Shown here one piece after another: positions 53,675 to 61,891 of a stretch of DNA of 64,000 bases. Position numbers and translations under genes: made by a program. Below the pieces are notes generated by a model, which had not been told where the DNA came from, searched no databases, and worked only from the letters and a program-made list of their open reading frames with translations. Source of the stretch: Parafannyhessea umbonata (GTDB lineage: Bacteria; Actinomycetota; Coriobacteriia; Coriobacteriales; Atopobiaceae); assembly GCF_900105025.1 (NCBI RefSeq), contig NZ_LT629759.1, forward strand, positions 992,001 through 1,056,000. The letters are read 5' to 3'. The number at the start of each line of letters is the position of its first letter. Positions within the stretch are counted from its first letter, which is position 1.

Positions 53675-54820
53675 GTGGAAGACCTCTCTGACATCAGGAA
53701 AGAGATCGACTCGATAGACACGGAAATCGTGGAGCTCTTCAAGCGCCGCATGTCGTGCGCCGACGCCGTCGCCACGTACAAGCGCGCGCACAACCTGCCC
53801 GTGCTCGACAGGTCGCGCGAGCGCGAGCTTCTGGCCCGGCGCGCCGCCCAGGTACCCGAGGACATGAAGGTCTACACGGAGGTGTTGTTCGAGCTGCTGA
53901 TGGAGGCCTCGCGCAACCGCCAGGGCGAGCGCCTGGGCGCAGGCGGCGACACGGTGGAGAAGATTCGCGACGCCCTCGCACGCAGCCCGGAGCTGTTTCC
54001 GCGAGACGCATACGTGGCGTGCCAGGGAGTCGAGGGCGCGTACCAGCAGATAGCGACGGACCGTATCTTCCGCCACGCGAACATAGGCTACTTCGACACG
54101 TTCGACGCGGTGTTTCGCGCCGTGGAGGAGAACTACGCCGACTTTGGCGTGCTGCCAATCGAGAACAGCACGGCGGGCTCGGTCAACCAGGTGTTCGACC
54201 TCATGATGCGCCACAACTTCCACATCGTGCGCACCTGTCGCCTGAAGATCGATCACAACCTACTGGCAAAGCCCGGCTGCGGCCTGGAGGACGTGCGCCA
54301 CATCTACAGTCACGAGCAGGCGATCAACCAGTGCGGGGAGTTCCTCTCGTCCCTGAGGGGCGTCACGGTGCACGCGTGCGAGAACACGGCCATGGCCTCG
54401 AAGATGGTGGCGGAAAGCGAGCGGCGCGACGTGGCCGCGCTCGCGTCGCGGGCGTGCGCCAGGATCTACGGGCTGGACGTGCTCGCGTCCGGCGTGCAGG
54501 ACCAGGGCAACAACTACACGCGCTTCGCGTGCATATCGAAGGACCTCGTGATCTACCCCGGCGCAAACCGCAGCACGTTCATGCTGGTGGTGAACCACGA
54601 GCCGGGCGCCCTGTACAAGGTGCTCGCAAAGTTCTACGACCTGGACATCAACATCATCAAGCTCGAGAGCCGTCCCATACCGGACCGCGACTTCGAGTTC
54701 ATGTTCTACTTCGACATCGACTGCCCCGCCGCGTCCCCGGAGTTCTTCACGCTGGTGCGCTCGCTTGAGTCCACGTGCGAGGAGTTCCGCTACCTCGGCA
54801 GCTACAGCGAGGTGATCTAG
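53675..54820 (+). CDS. pheA: Bifunctional chorismate mutase / prephenate dehydratase
   Basis: P-protein of phenylalanine synthesis. The N-terminal AroQ-type chorismate mutase (about 1-88) starts LSDIRKEIDSIDTEIVELFKRR. Prephenate dehydratase (about 110-285) has YVACQGVEGAYQQIA, FGVLPIENSTAGSVNQVFDLM and the catalytic TRF in NNYTRFACIS. The C-terminal ACT domain (about 298-375) has NHEPGALYKVLAKFYDLDINIIKLESRP, the Phe-binding ESRP motif, implying feedback inhibition. The start is GTG (53675-53677) with GGAGG four bases upstream. Confidence 0.96.
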   Translation: MEDLSDIRKEIDSIDTEIVELFKRRMSCADAVATYKRAHNLPVLDRSRERELLARRAAQVPEDMKVYTEVLFELLMEASRNRQGERLGAGGDTVEKIRDALARSPELFPRDAYVACQGVEGAYQQIATDRIFRHANIGYFDTFDAVFRAVEENYADFGVLPIENSTAGSVNQVFDLMMRHNFHIVRTCRLKIDHNLLAKPGCGLEDVRHIYSHEQAINQCGEFLSSLRGVTVHACENTAMASKMVAESERRDVAALASRACARIYGLDVLASGVQDQGNNYTRFACISKDLVIYPGANRSTFMLVVNHEPGALYKVLAKFYDLDINIIKLESRPIPDRDFEFMFYFDIDCPAASPEFFTLVRSLESTCEEFRYLGSYSEVI

Positions 54821-54821
54821 C

Positions 54822-56126
54822 ATGGCACGGGGCGAGGGCAAGACCGCGGGCGGCGATCGGTTTGGCCTGCTGGGGCGCACGCTCGGCCACAGCTGGTCGC
54901 CGCTCATCCACGCGCGGCTTGGCTCCACGCCATACGACCTGATCGAGCTGGAGCCGGACGAGGTCGCGCCGTTCGTGCGCAACGACGCGTCGTGGCGCGG
55001 GCTCAACGTGACCATCCCGTACAAGCGCAACGCGGCACGTCTTGCGGACGAGCGTTCCGAGCGCGTGGAGCGCCTCGGCGTGGCGAACACGCTCGTGCGC
55101 AGGCCAGACGGCAGCGTGTACGCGGACAACACCGACGTCCTGGGCTTTGGGTGGATGCTGGAGTCGTTCTGCCGCGACCGCCTGGGGCTTGAAGGCGCCT
55201 CCGCGCTCGCAGGCGCGGACGTCCTCGTGCTGGGCGACGGCGGCGCAAGCCAGGCCGTGCAGGCTGCGCTCGAGGACACCGGTGCGCACGTGTCCGTCAT
55301 ATCGCGCCATGGGAGCGACGGCTACGGGGGCCTTCCCGAGCGGCACCCCCACGCGCTTCTCGTCGTGAACACGACGCCGGTGGGCATGTATCCCAAGTGC
55401 CCGGCCTCCGTGGTGCCAGAGCGCGACCTCGCGGCGCTCACGGAACTGCGCGGCGTTCTGGACGTGGTGTACAACCCCCGCCGCACCGGCATCTGCCTTG
55501 CGGCGGAGCGGCTGGGCCTGCCGTGGCAGAGCGGCCTTGCCATGCTGGTGGCGCAGGCGCTCTTCTCGAGCGAGCAGTTCCAGGGCGTACGAATCGACCG
55601 CTCGCTCGTGGGCTCCATCGAGAAGGAGATCTGCGAGCAGACCGAAAACGTCGTGCTCATAGGCATGCCGGGCGTGGGAAAGACCACGACGGGCCGCGCG
55701 CTTGCGCACCTTTTGGGACGTCCGTTCGTGGACCTGGACGATGCGTTCAGGCTCGAGTTTGGCACCTCGGCGGCCGATTTCATCCGCGAGCACGGCGAGG
55801 CAGAGTTCCGCGCGAAGGAGACGCAGGTCGCCTCGGACTACGGCAGCCGCTCCAGCCTCATCGTGGCCTGCGGCGGCGGCATCGTCACGCAGCCGCGCAA
55901 CTACGACCTCCTGCACCAGAACGGCACCATCGTGCAGCTGGACCGTCCCGCCAATCAGCTGTCGCAGGCGAACCGGCCGCTTTCGCAGGAGCGCGGGATC
56001 CAGGCGCTTGCGAGGGAGCGCATGCCGCTGTACCGTGCGTGGGCAGACCTCGTGCAGCCGTGCACGGGAAGCGCTGCGGGCGACGCGCGCGCCATCGCGG
56101 CGGCACTGGGGCTCCTTGCGCGGTAG
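54822..56126 (+). CDS. aroEK: Fused shikimate dehydrogenase - shikimate kinase
   Basis: One 434-residue chain carries two consecutive pathway steps. AroE (about 10-262): GLLGRTLGHSWSPLIH, LNVTIPYKR with catalytic Lys68, NTDVLGF with Asp105, and the NADP loop VLGDGGASQAV. AroK (about 272-432): Walker A GMPGVGKTTTGRA at 281-293, DLDDAFR with shikimate-binding Asp306, EAEFRAKE (Arg330), VACGGGIV (350-355), and lid region RPLSQERG. A plain linker of about ten residues joins them. The ATG follows pheA after one base. No separate aroE or aroK lies in the cluster. Confidence 0.95.
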   Translation: MARGEGKTAGGDRFGLLGRTLGHSWSPLIHARLGSTPYDLIELEPDEVAPFVRNDASWRGLNVTIPYKRNAARLADERSERVERLGVANTLVRRPDGSVYADNTDVLGFGWMLESFCRDRLGLEGASALAGADVLVLGDGGASQAVQAALEDTGAHVSVISRHGSDGYGGLPERHPHALLVVNTTPVGMYPKCPASVVPERDLAALTELRGVLDVVYNPRRTGICLAAERLGLPWQSGLAMLVAQALFSSEQFQGVRIDRSLVGSIEKEICEQTENVVLIGMPGVGKTTTGRALAHLLGRPFVDLDDAFRLEFGTSAADFIREHGEAEFRAKETQVASDYGSRSSLIVACGGGIVTQPRNYDLLHQNGTIVQLDRPANQLSQANRPLSQERGIQALARERMPLYRAWADLVQPCTGSAAGDARAIAAALGLLAR

Positions 56127-56166
56127 CCGCGCCACGCGTCGACGTTCCCGGGAGCAAACCATGCTC

Positions 56167-56202
56167 GGAAACGTTTTCGGGAACGTTTACGGAAAACATC
56201 GC
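56167..56202 (+). repeat. 12-bp-period operator-like repeats upstream of the EIIB-AroQ gene
   Basis: Two near-identical units, GGAAACGTTTTC (56167-56178) and GGGAACGTTTAC (56179-56190), followed by a degenerate third, GGAAAACATCGC, lie 65 bases before a TATACT box. Each centre is AACGTT, the core seen in many LacI-family operators. They are more A/T-rich than the surroundings. The repeats are seen; regulator binding is inference. Confidence 0.55.
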
Positions 56203-56254
56203 AACGCTCGCGCAACCAACACCCAATGAAAACGTCCCCCTGCCCGCGCATCCG

Positions 56255-56260
56255 TATACT
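56255..56260 (+). promoter_or_regulatory. Candidate -10 box of the EIIB-AroQ gene
   Basis: TATACT on the plus strand lies 42 bases before the chosen start. The best -35 (ACGTCC at 17 bases) is poor, which would suit activator control. It suggests that this gene can be transcribed separately from the aroF-aroEK run. Confidence 0.45.
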
Positions 56261-56301
56261 TGGTTCTGGAAACAGGACGCAACGTTTGGAGACTCTGGCA
56301 T

Positions 56302-57387
56302 ATGGACGCGCAGGCGGCCGCGCGGGCGGTACTCAAGAACATCGGCGGCAAGGGCAACGTCGTGCAGAACGACCTCTGCATGACGCGGCTGAGGCTGCGC
56401 GTGGCAAACCCCACGCTCGTGGACCGCGACGCGCTCATCAACACGACGGGCGTGCTCGGCGTGGTGACCTTCGGCTCAAACGGCCTCGAGGTCGTGTTTG
56501 GGCCGCGCTCCGTGCAGGACGTGTTCAACGCGTTCCAGGCAATCACCGGCCTGGAGCCCACCATGGAGCTCCCGCCCCTGGGCAAGCGTGCGGCAAACGG
56601 GATGAACGTGCACATCACGAACACCAAGCCGCGCGAGGCCGGCATCGAGGAGCTCGCGGGCGCCATCGACGACGCGGCCTCGGCAGCGCCCCAGCCACGT
56701 GCGCAGGCGCTTCTCGCCCACGCGCCGCTGAAGACGCGCGCCTCGCTCGCGCATGCGGACGCGGACGCCAACCTTGACCTGCAGCGCCTCATGGAGCTGG
56801 ACGACGCCGCCGATTCGGACGACGACGCGGACGAACTCTACGAGACGTTCGAGGACGACCCGGCTGACGACGACGCCGCAGAGGACAGCCCCGCAGGCGA
56901 GAAGGACGCGGACGACGCGCTCGCGGCCCCCTTACCCACCGACGGCCCGCGCCTGCTTGTGATCAACGGGCCGAACATCAACCTGCTGGGCGTGCGCGAG
57001 CCCGACCTCTATGGCCACGAGGACTACGCGTCGCTGCTGGCGCTCTGCCACGAGGTGGCAAAGGACGCCGGCTTCGCGTCTTGCGAGTGCTACCAGTCCA
57101 ACCACGAGGGCGACATCGTGGACCGCATCCAGGAGGCCATGGGCACCATCGACGGCATCGTCATCAACCCTGCCGCCTACACCCACACGTCCGTCGCGAT
57201 CCTGGACGCGCTCAAGGCGGTGCAGATTCCCGCTGTCGAGGTGCACATCTCCAAGGTGAGCGAGCGCGAGGACTTCCGCCAGGTGTCCTACGTGCGCAAG
57301 GCGTGCTTCGAGACCGTCATGGGCATGGGCATCCAGGGCTACGCGAAGGCCATCCGCGACCTGGCAGACCACCTGTCGCGGCTCTAA
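56302..57387 (+). CDS. aroQ: PTS EIIB domain fused to type II 3-dehydroquinate dehydratase
   Basis: 361 residues in three parts. Residues 1-85 match the glucose-type PTS EIIB domain (PF00367 pattern): NIGGKGNVVQNDLCMTRLRL with the phosphorylatable Cys26 followed by TRLR, then NPTLVDRDALINTTGVLGVV and GLEVVFGP. Residues 86-215 are a linker that becomes very acidic (repeated DDAAD/DDD). Residues 216-361 are type II dehydroquinase: INGPNINLLGVREPDLYG (Asn and catalytic Tyr237), CYQSNHEGDIVDRIQ, INPAAYTHTSVAILDAL and VEVHISKVSEREDFR. The dehydroquinase residues look intact, so it should supply the only pathway step missing from the other cluster genes. The ATG at 56302 has GGAG ten bases upstream; the frame extends 14 codons further without support. 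Confidence 0.93.
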   Translation: MDAQAAARAVLKNIGGKGNVVQNDLCMTRLRLRVANPTLVDRDALINTTGVLGVVTFGSNGLEVVFGPRSVQDVFNAFQAITGLEPTMELPPLGKRAANGMNVHITNTKPREAGIEELAGAIDDAASAAPQPRAQALLAHAPLKTRASLAHADADANLDLQRLMELDDAADSDDDADELYETFEDDPADDDAAEDSPAGEKDADDALAAPLPTDGPRLLVINGPNINLLGVREPDLYGHEDYASLLALCHEVAKDAGFASCECYQSNHEGDIVDRIQEAMGTIDGIVINPAAYTHTSVAILDALKAVQIPAVEVHISKVSEREDFRQVSYVRKACFETVMGMGIQGYAKAIRDLADHLSRL

Positions 57388-57439
57388 CGGCCGTAGCCCC
57401 TCGACCCGGGACCGCCCCGCCGCGCGCTGTCGCCGCGCG

Positions 57440-58051
57440 CTACCTGTCTTCCTCCCGCCGGCAGCGCCAGATGGCGCCGTCGCTCACGATTACGTCCACG
57501 GCCACGTCGTGGTCGTCGTGCGGAAGCGGGTTGCTGCTTATCTGCATGCCACGCGCAAGGCCCACCTTCGTGCCGGCGTATCCCGCCAGGAAGTTGTCGT
57601 AGTAGCCGGCGCCGTAGCCAATGCGGTGGCCCTCCGCGTCAAACACCAGGCCCGGCACCAGGCACACGGAGTCCGCGAGCTCCTCCTCCGGCACCACGGC
57701 ATCCTCGTCCGCCACAGGCTCCAGCACGCCGCGCGCGCCGGCACGCAGCCCGTCGAGGCTGGACACCTCCACAAACTTGAGCGACGTCGGCCCCGGAATG
57801 CAGCGCGGCAGCGCCACGCGCTTGCCGTCCGCCCATGCGCGCTCGATGATCTTGCGGGTTGGAATCTCGTCCTCAAACGGCACGTACGCCAAAAGCCACG
57901 TATCGCGACGGTACTCCGGAAGCGCCCTCAGGTTGCTGGCTATGCTCCCGTCCAGCCTCGCCCTGAACCTGGGGCTCAGCGCCTTTCGCACGGCCAGGTA
58001 TCTCTCGCGGAGCGCGGACTTGCTCGCATCCTCACCACAAGAACTGGCCAT
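57440..58051 (-). CDS. fthC: 5-formyltetrahydrofolate cyclo-ligase
   Basis: Recycles 5-formyl-THF to 5,10-methenyl-THF with ATP. Family residues: N-terminal K-x-x-LR-x-RYLAVRKAL (substrate Lys/Arg), LLAYVPFEDEIPT, and the C-terminal LVPGLVFDAEGHRIGYGAGYYDNFL (nucleotide/Mg loop). The ATG at 58049-58051 follows AAAGG by six bases; a GTG five codons upstream is less likely. Convergent with the aroQ fusion; the 52-bp gap between them has a GCGCGC-rich inverted repeat but no T run. Confidence 0.94.
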   Translation of the reverse strand: MASSCGEDASKSALRERYLAVRKALSPRFRARLDGSIASNLRALPEYRRDTWLLAYVPFEDEIPTRKIIERAWADGKRVALPRCIPGPTSLKFVEVSSLDGLRAGARGVLEPVADEDAVVPEEELADSVCLVPGLVFDAEGHRIGYGAGYYDNFLAGYAGTKVGLARGMQISSNPLPHDDHDVAVDVIVSDGAIWRCRREEDR

Positions 58052-58160
58052 CGGCTCCCTTTCCACGTCGCATTCGTCTAAAGTCTAACCCATACAGGCC
58101 CGCAACGGGGACGTCCGTCCCCACCCGGCAACATTTTAGCCCCGCAAGGAAGACTCGCCC

Positions 58161-58895
58161 GTGCCCAAGACCGCGCAACAGACCATCCGCCTCGGCAACA
58201 TAGACGTTACCGTCACCAGAAAGCGCGTCAGCCGCGTCAACCTGCGCGTGCGACGCGACGGCTCCGTCGCCGTGAGTGCGCCCGCCCGCGTCCCGCTCGC
58301 TCAGGTCCGCGCGTTCGTCGAGTCCCGCGAGGACTGGGTCCGCTCCGCACGGGCGCAGGTGCTCGCCCGCCAGGCTGCGCGCGCACAATCCCTGCGCGAC
58401 GGCGGCACCACGCGCCTTCTGGGAAAGACGCTCTCCCTCTCGGTCGAGAAGGACCTCCCCTCCGGCTCCGCTCCGTATGCCATCCACACGGCCAACGCGG
58501 TCGTCGCCCACGTGCCAAGGGACGACGCCGGTCCGGCCAACGTGGACCTCGCGCTGCAGGCCCTGTGGCGAGCCACGCTCCAAGAGGTCCTCCCTCCCCT
58601 GTTCGCGCGCTACGAGTGCCAAATGGACGTCCGCTGCACCGGGGTCCGCCTCAGAATCATGACATCACGCTGGGGCTCGTGCAACGTGCGCACCGGACGC
58701 ATCACGCTCAACCTCGAGCTCGCGTGCCACCCGGCGTCCAGCGTGGAGTCCGTCGTGGCGCACGAGCTCTGCCACCTGCTGGAGCCCAGCCACAACGCGC
58801 GCTTCCACGCTCTCATGGACGGCTTCTGCCCCTGGTGGCGCGACGCCAAGACAGAGCTAAACTCCCTGCCACCCACGCGCCCCGTTTTGCCGTAG
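58161..58895 (+). CDS. YgjP/DUF45-type zinc metallopeptidase
   Basis: 244 residues. The conserved core is RIMTSRWGSCNVRTGRITLNLELACHP (165-191) then the zinc site VVAHELCHLLEPSHNARFHALM, with H201, E202, H205 and probably H211. Members of this family (YgjP, SprT-like/WLM clan) are poorly characterised. The start is GTG 58161. Not part of an obvious operon: it diverges from fthC and precedes trpS by 59 bases. Confidence 0.85.
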   Translation: MPKTAQQTIRLGNIDVTVTRKRVSRVNLRVRRDGSVAVSAPARVPLAQVRAFVESREDWVRSARAQVLARQAARAQSLRDGGTTRLLGKTLSLSVEKDLPSGSAPYAIHTANAVVAHVPRDDAGPANVDLALQALWRATLQEVLPPLFARYECQMDVRCTGVRLRIMTSRWGSCNVRTGRITLNLELACHPASSVESVVAHELCHLLEPSHNARFHALMDGFCPWWRDAKTELNSLPPTRPVLP

Positions 58896-58904
58896 GATAG
58901 AGGG

Positions 58905-58921
58905 GCTGGCTCTTCGCCAGC
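58905..58921 (+). terminator. Small hairpin between the metallopeptidase gene and trpS
   Basis: GCTGGC / GCCAGC with a 5-base loop lies ten bases after the metallopeptidase stop, without a T run. It may attenuate read-through into trpS; no T-box or trp leader peptide is visible. Confidence 0.35.
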
Positions 58922-58954
58922 TAACGACACCAACCCACGCAAGGAGAGAAACCC

Positions 58955-60007
58955 ATGCCCAACGAGGGAAGCTACGAGGCCGCCCTGAAGCGCAGCAGGG
59001 AGGTAGAGTCGGACATCGCCTCCGGCAAGGTCGAGAAATACACCATGCTCACGGGCGACAGGCCCACCGGGCGCCTGCACCTGGGCCACTACTTCGGCAC
59101 CATCAAGGAGCGCGTGCGCCTGCAGGACCTTGGCGTCCGCACCAACATCATCATCGCGGACTACCAGGTCATCACGGACCGCGACACGACGGAGCACATC
59201 CGCGACAACGTGTACAACATGGTGATGGACTACCTCGCCTGCGGCATCGACCCCGCCAAGACCATGATCTTCACCCACTCCGCCGTCCCGGCGGAAAACC
59301 AGCTCATGCTGCCGTTCCTCTCGCTCGTGACAGAGGCGGAGCTCCAGCGCAACCCAACCGTCAAGGCCGAGATGGAGGCGTCCGGCCACTCGCTCACGGG
59401 CCTTCTGCTCACCTACCCGGTGCACCAGGCGTGCGACATCCTGTTCTGCAAGGGCAACGTCGTCCCCGTCGGCCGCGACCAGCTTCCCCACATCGAGGTC
59501 ACCAGCAAGATCGCGCGCCGCTTCAACGAGCGCTACGGCAAGGTGTTCCCGGACGTGACGGGGCTCCTCACCTCCACGCCGCTCATCCCCGGCCTCGACG
59601 GCCGCAAGATGAGCAAGTCCTACGGCAACGCCATCTCAATCTCGATGACGGCTGAGGAGACCGCGCGCCTCATCAAGAAGTCCAAGACCGACTCCGAGCG
59701 CTTCATCACGTTCGACCCCGAGGCGCGTCCCGGCGTATCCGCCTTGCTCACCACCGCGGGCATCTGCACCGGCCGCGACCCGAGGGAGATCGCGGAGGAG
59801 ATCGGCAACGGCGGCTCCGGCCAGCTCAAGAAGTACGTGACCCAGGCCGTGAACGACTACTTCGCGCCCATCCGCGAGCGTCGCCACGCCTACGAGGACG
59901 ACCTCGACTACGTGAAGGACGTCCTCCACGACGGCAACGCCAAGGCAAACGAGATTGCCCGCCAGACCTTGGACGAGGTCCGCGAGGCCATGGGCATGGT
60001 CTACTAG
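58955..60007 (+). CDS. trpS: Tryptophanyl-tRNA synthetase
   Basis: Class I synthetase charging tRNA-Trp. HIGH-like motif DRPTGRLHLGHYFGTIKE near residue 31, KMSKS in LDGRKMSKSYGNAIS near 216, and RDQLPHIEVTSKIARRFNERY in between. The 350 residues are usual. The ATG has AAGGAG seven bases upstream. It is the last plus-strand gene of this part; a large inverted repeat follows. Confidence 0.97.
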   Translation: MPNEGSYEAALKRSREVESDIASGKVEKYTMLTGDRPTGRLHLGHYFGTIKERVRLQDLGVRTNIIIADYQVITDRDTTEHIRDNVYNMVMDYLACGIDPAKTMIFTHSAVPAENQLMLPFLSLVTEAELQRNPTVKAEMEASGHSLTGLLLTYPVHQACDILFCKGNVVPVGRDQLPHIEVTSKIARRFNERYGKVFPDVTGLLTSTPLIPGLDGRKMSKSYGNAISISMTAEETARLIKKSKTDSERFITFDPEARPGVSALLTTAGICTGRDPREIAEEIGNGGSGQLKKYVTQAVNDYFAPIRERRHAYEDDLDYVKDVLHDGNAKANEIARQTLDEVREAMGMVY

Positions 60008-60074
60008 CGCCATACGCCGCAGCCCGCAGGGCGCCACGGTCGCACGGATGCCGTAGTCACGCACGCATAACAGC

Positions 60075-60134
60075 AAAGACGGGAGCCCTTCTCGCCCAGC
60101 GCACGAGGCGCAGGCGAGAAGGGCTCCCGTCTTT
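60075..60134. terminator. 22-bp perfect inverted repeat after trpS
   Basis: The left arm at 60075-60096 and right arm at 60113-60134 are perfect complements (AAAGACGGGAGC... with ...GCTCCCGTCTTT), separated by 16 bases. The arms begin with AAA and end with TTT, so the structure resembles a bidirectional terminator, but the T tract is only three long and part of the stem. It lies between converging trpS and the YfcC gene; together with 60171-60202 it fills most of the 215-bp gap. Confidence 0.65.
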
Positions 60135-60170
60135 ACCGAAAACCATCCGGCACAGAGCGCGAATGCTCGC

Positions 60171-60202
60171 AAAAAAGGGCGCCTCCCGAGGGAGACGCCC
60201 TT
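60171..60202 (-). terminator. Intrinsic terminator of the YfcC-family gene
   Basis: Stem AAGGGCG-CTCCC / GGGAG-CGCCCTT with one internal mismatch and a GA turn, followed on the minus strand by six T residues, 20 bases after the stop codon. Confidence 0.9.
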
Positions 60203-60222
60203 CTCTACTCTTTGTGCGCAGG

Positions 60223-61821
60223 CTACGCCGGGATGGCGACCATTGCGATGGAGAGGATAACCATGCAGGCGACCGAAATCGCGACGACGATCTTGAGTGC
60301 GAACTTGACCCAGGTACCGTACTCGATTCGGGACAGTGCCAGGCCGCCCATGATCGCACCGGAGGTCGGGGTGATCAGGTTCACGACGCCACACGCGGCA
60401 GAGAAGATCATGATCATGATCGCGGGGTTGAAGCCAAGGCGCGCAGCCAGGGGCCCGAGGATGGGCATGGACAGCGTGGCCAGGCCAGAGGTCGACGGGA
60501 TGAGGAAGGACAGCAGGAAGAGGAGGAGGAACGAGCCGATGGTGAACACGACCGCGGGGGTGCCGTTGAGGGCGTTTGCGGAGTTCGCCAGGACCAGGTT
60601 CGCGAGGCCCGTGCTCTTCATGAGGACGGAGACGCCACGGGAGACCGCGATGATCATGACGACGGACATCATGTCGCCGGCGCCCGCCATGAACGTGTCG
60701 ACGATCTCGTGCTCGGACAGGCCGCCGATGATTCCGATGAGGATGGCGAGGAGCAGGAACCAGGTGGTGGACTCGGCGAAGTACCACTGGCCGAGCGGAG
60801 TGCCCGTCAGGAACGCGGACCAGCCGGCATTGTCGGTGACGGTGGTGGTGAGCTTGCCCTTGACGTTCTTGTCGAGCTTCAGCGTGCCGAGGCTGTCATC
60901 GGAGTACTGCTGCTCGATGTCCGCGGCCGTGACCGTGGTGGTCTCGTCGTGCGAGGAGGAGCCTGCCACGAACGCGTTCACGCCGAGGTCCTCCCAAGGC
61001 ACGAAGGAGATGACCATGATGATGAAGGCGGCCGCGAACACCCAGAGGACGCCCTTCTGCTTGCCGGTGAGGCTCTTCTTCTGGCTGGAGTCGGAGTCGT
61101 TGGCGTAGGAGGCGAGGGAGGCGTCGATCTCGTCCTGGCTCATGAGGGACTTGGAGGGATCGGCCTTGACGCGCTTGGCGTACTGAAGGACAAAGAAGAC
61201 TGCGATGGCATAGGAGACAACGAGCAGGACGAGGCCAAGGCCGATGACGACCGCCTGGTTGACCTTGATGCCCATGTCGGTGAGCGCGGAGCTCGCGATG
61301 CCGGTGGCGAAGGGGTTCACCGTGGAGCCGAGGCAGCCGACGCCAGCGCCGAGCAGGACGATCATGGCGCCGCTGAGGGAGTCATACCCTGCTGCGATCA
61401 TGGTGGCGGAGAGCAGGGCGTAGAAGCCGACGGTCTCCTCGCACATGCCGTAGGTGGTGCCGCCGAAGGCAAAGATCGCCATGAGGATGGGGATGAGCTT
61501 CAGCTCGTTGCCGTTCATCTTCGCGACGAGGACGTCGATGCCGGTCGCAAGGGCGTCGGTCTTGTTCACGATGCCGAGGAAGCCACCGAGGACCATGACG
61601 AAGAGGCAGACGTCGACGGCGTCCTTGAAGCCGTTGACGGACGCCATGGTGAAGCTGCCGAGCGTGGCGCCGGTGACGGTTCCCTGAATGTCCTCATAGT
61701 GGAACGAGGTCCCGTTCAGGAGAATCGAGATGATTGCCACGAGGGCCAACAGAATGAAGATGATCGAGAAAGACGTGAGCATCTTCCTCTTCTTCTTCGG
61801 CTGCGCTGTCGTATCAGACAT
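60223..61821 (-). CDS. YfcC/ArcD-like amino-acid carrier (DcuC superfamily)
   Basis: Inner-membrane transporter of 532 residues with about 12 helices. Family stretches: FGGTTYGMCEETVGFYAL, GCLGSTVNPFATGIAS, and near the C-terminus FLIPSTSGLATLSMPILGPLA and LITPTSGAIMGGLALS. A polar extracytoplasmic loop of about 55 residues (near 310-365, DETTTVTAADIEQQYSDD) separates the halves. Members include ArcD-type arginine/ornithine exchangers and uncharacterised YfcC proteins; the substrate is unproven. The ATG at 61819-61821 has AAAGGAG eight bases upstream. It sits downstream of an aminotransferase but behind its terminator, so it has its own promoter in 61822-62130. Confidence 0.88.
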   Translation of the reverse strand: MSDTTAQPKKKRKMLTSFSIIFILLALVAIISILLNGTSFHYEDIQGTVTGATLGSFTMASVNGFKDAVDVCLFVMVLGGFLGIVNKTDALATGIDVLVAKMNGNELKLIPILMAIFAFGGTTYGMCEETVGFYALLSATMIAAGYDSLSGAMIVLLGAGVGCLGSTVNPFATGIASSALTDMGIKVNQAVVIGLGLVLLVVSYAIAVFFVLQYAKRVKADPSKSLMSQDEIDASLASYANDSDSSQKKSLTGKQKGVLWVFAAAFIIMVISFVPWEDLGVNAFVAGSSSHDETTTVTAADIEQQYSDDSLGTLKLDKNVKGKLTTTVTDNAGWSAFLTGTPLGQWYFAESTTWFLLLAILIGIIGGLSEHEIVDTFMAGAGDMMSVVMIIAVSRGVSVLMKSTGLANLVLANSANALNGTPAVVFTIGSFLLLFLLSFLIPSTSGLATLSMPILGPLAARLGFNPAIMIMIFSAACGVVNLITPTSGAIMGGLALSRIEYGTWVKFALKIVVAISVACMVILSIAMVAIPA

Positions 61822-61867
61822 GACCGCAACTCCTTTCGGCGCGAGGCGCCCTTGAACTTTACAGCGC

Positions 61868-61891
61868 TTGTGTAACACCATCGGTACACAA
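61868..61891 (-). promoter_or_regulatory. Dyad upstream of the YfcC-family gene
   Basis: TTGTGTA-N10-TACACAA, a perfect 7-bp dyad, lies 47-70 bases before the start. Related GTGT/ACAC motifs recur further upstream (around 61980 and 62046-62056). The spacing and A/T content are operator-like. The 377-bp gap 61822-62198 holds no open frame of interest; it contains this dyad, weak promoter matches (for example ATTTGG-17-TATAGC) and the aminotransferase terminator. Confidence 0.45.
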
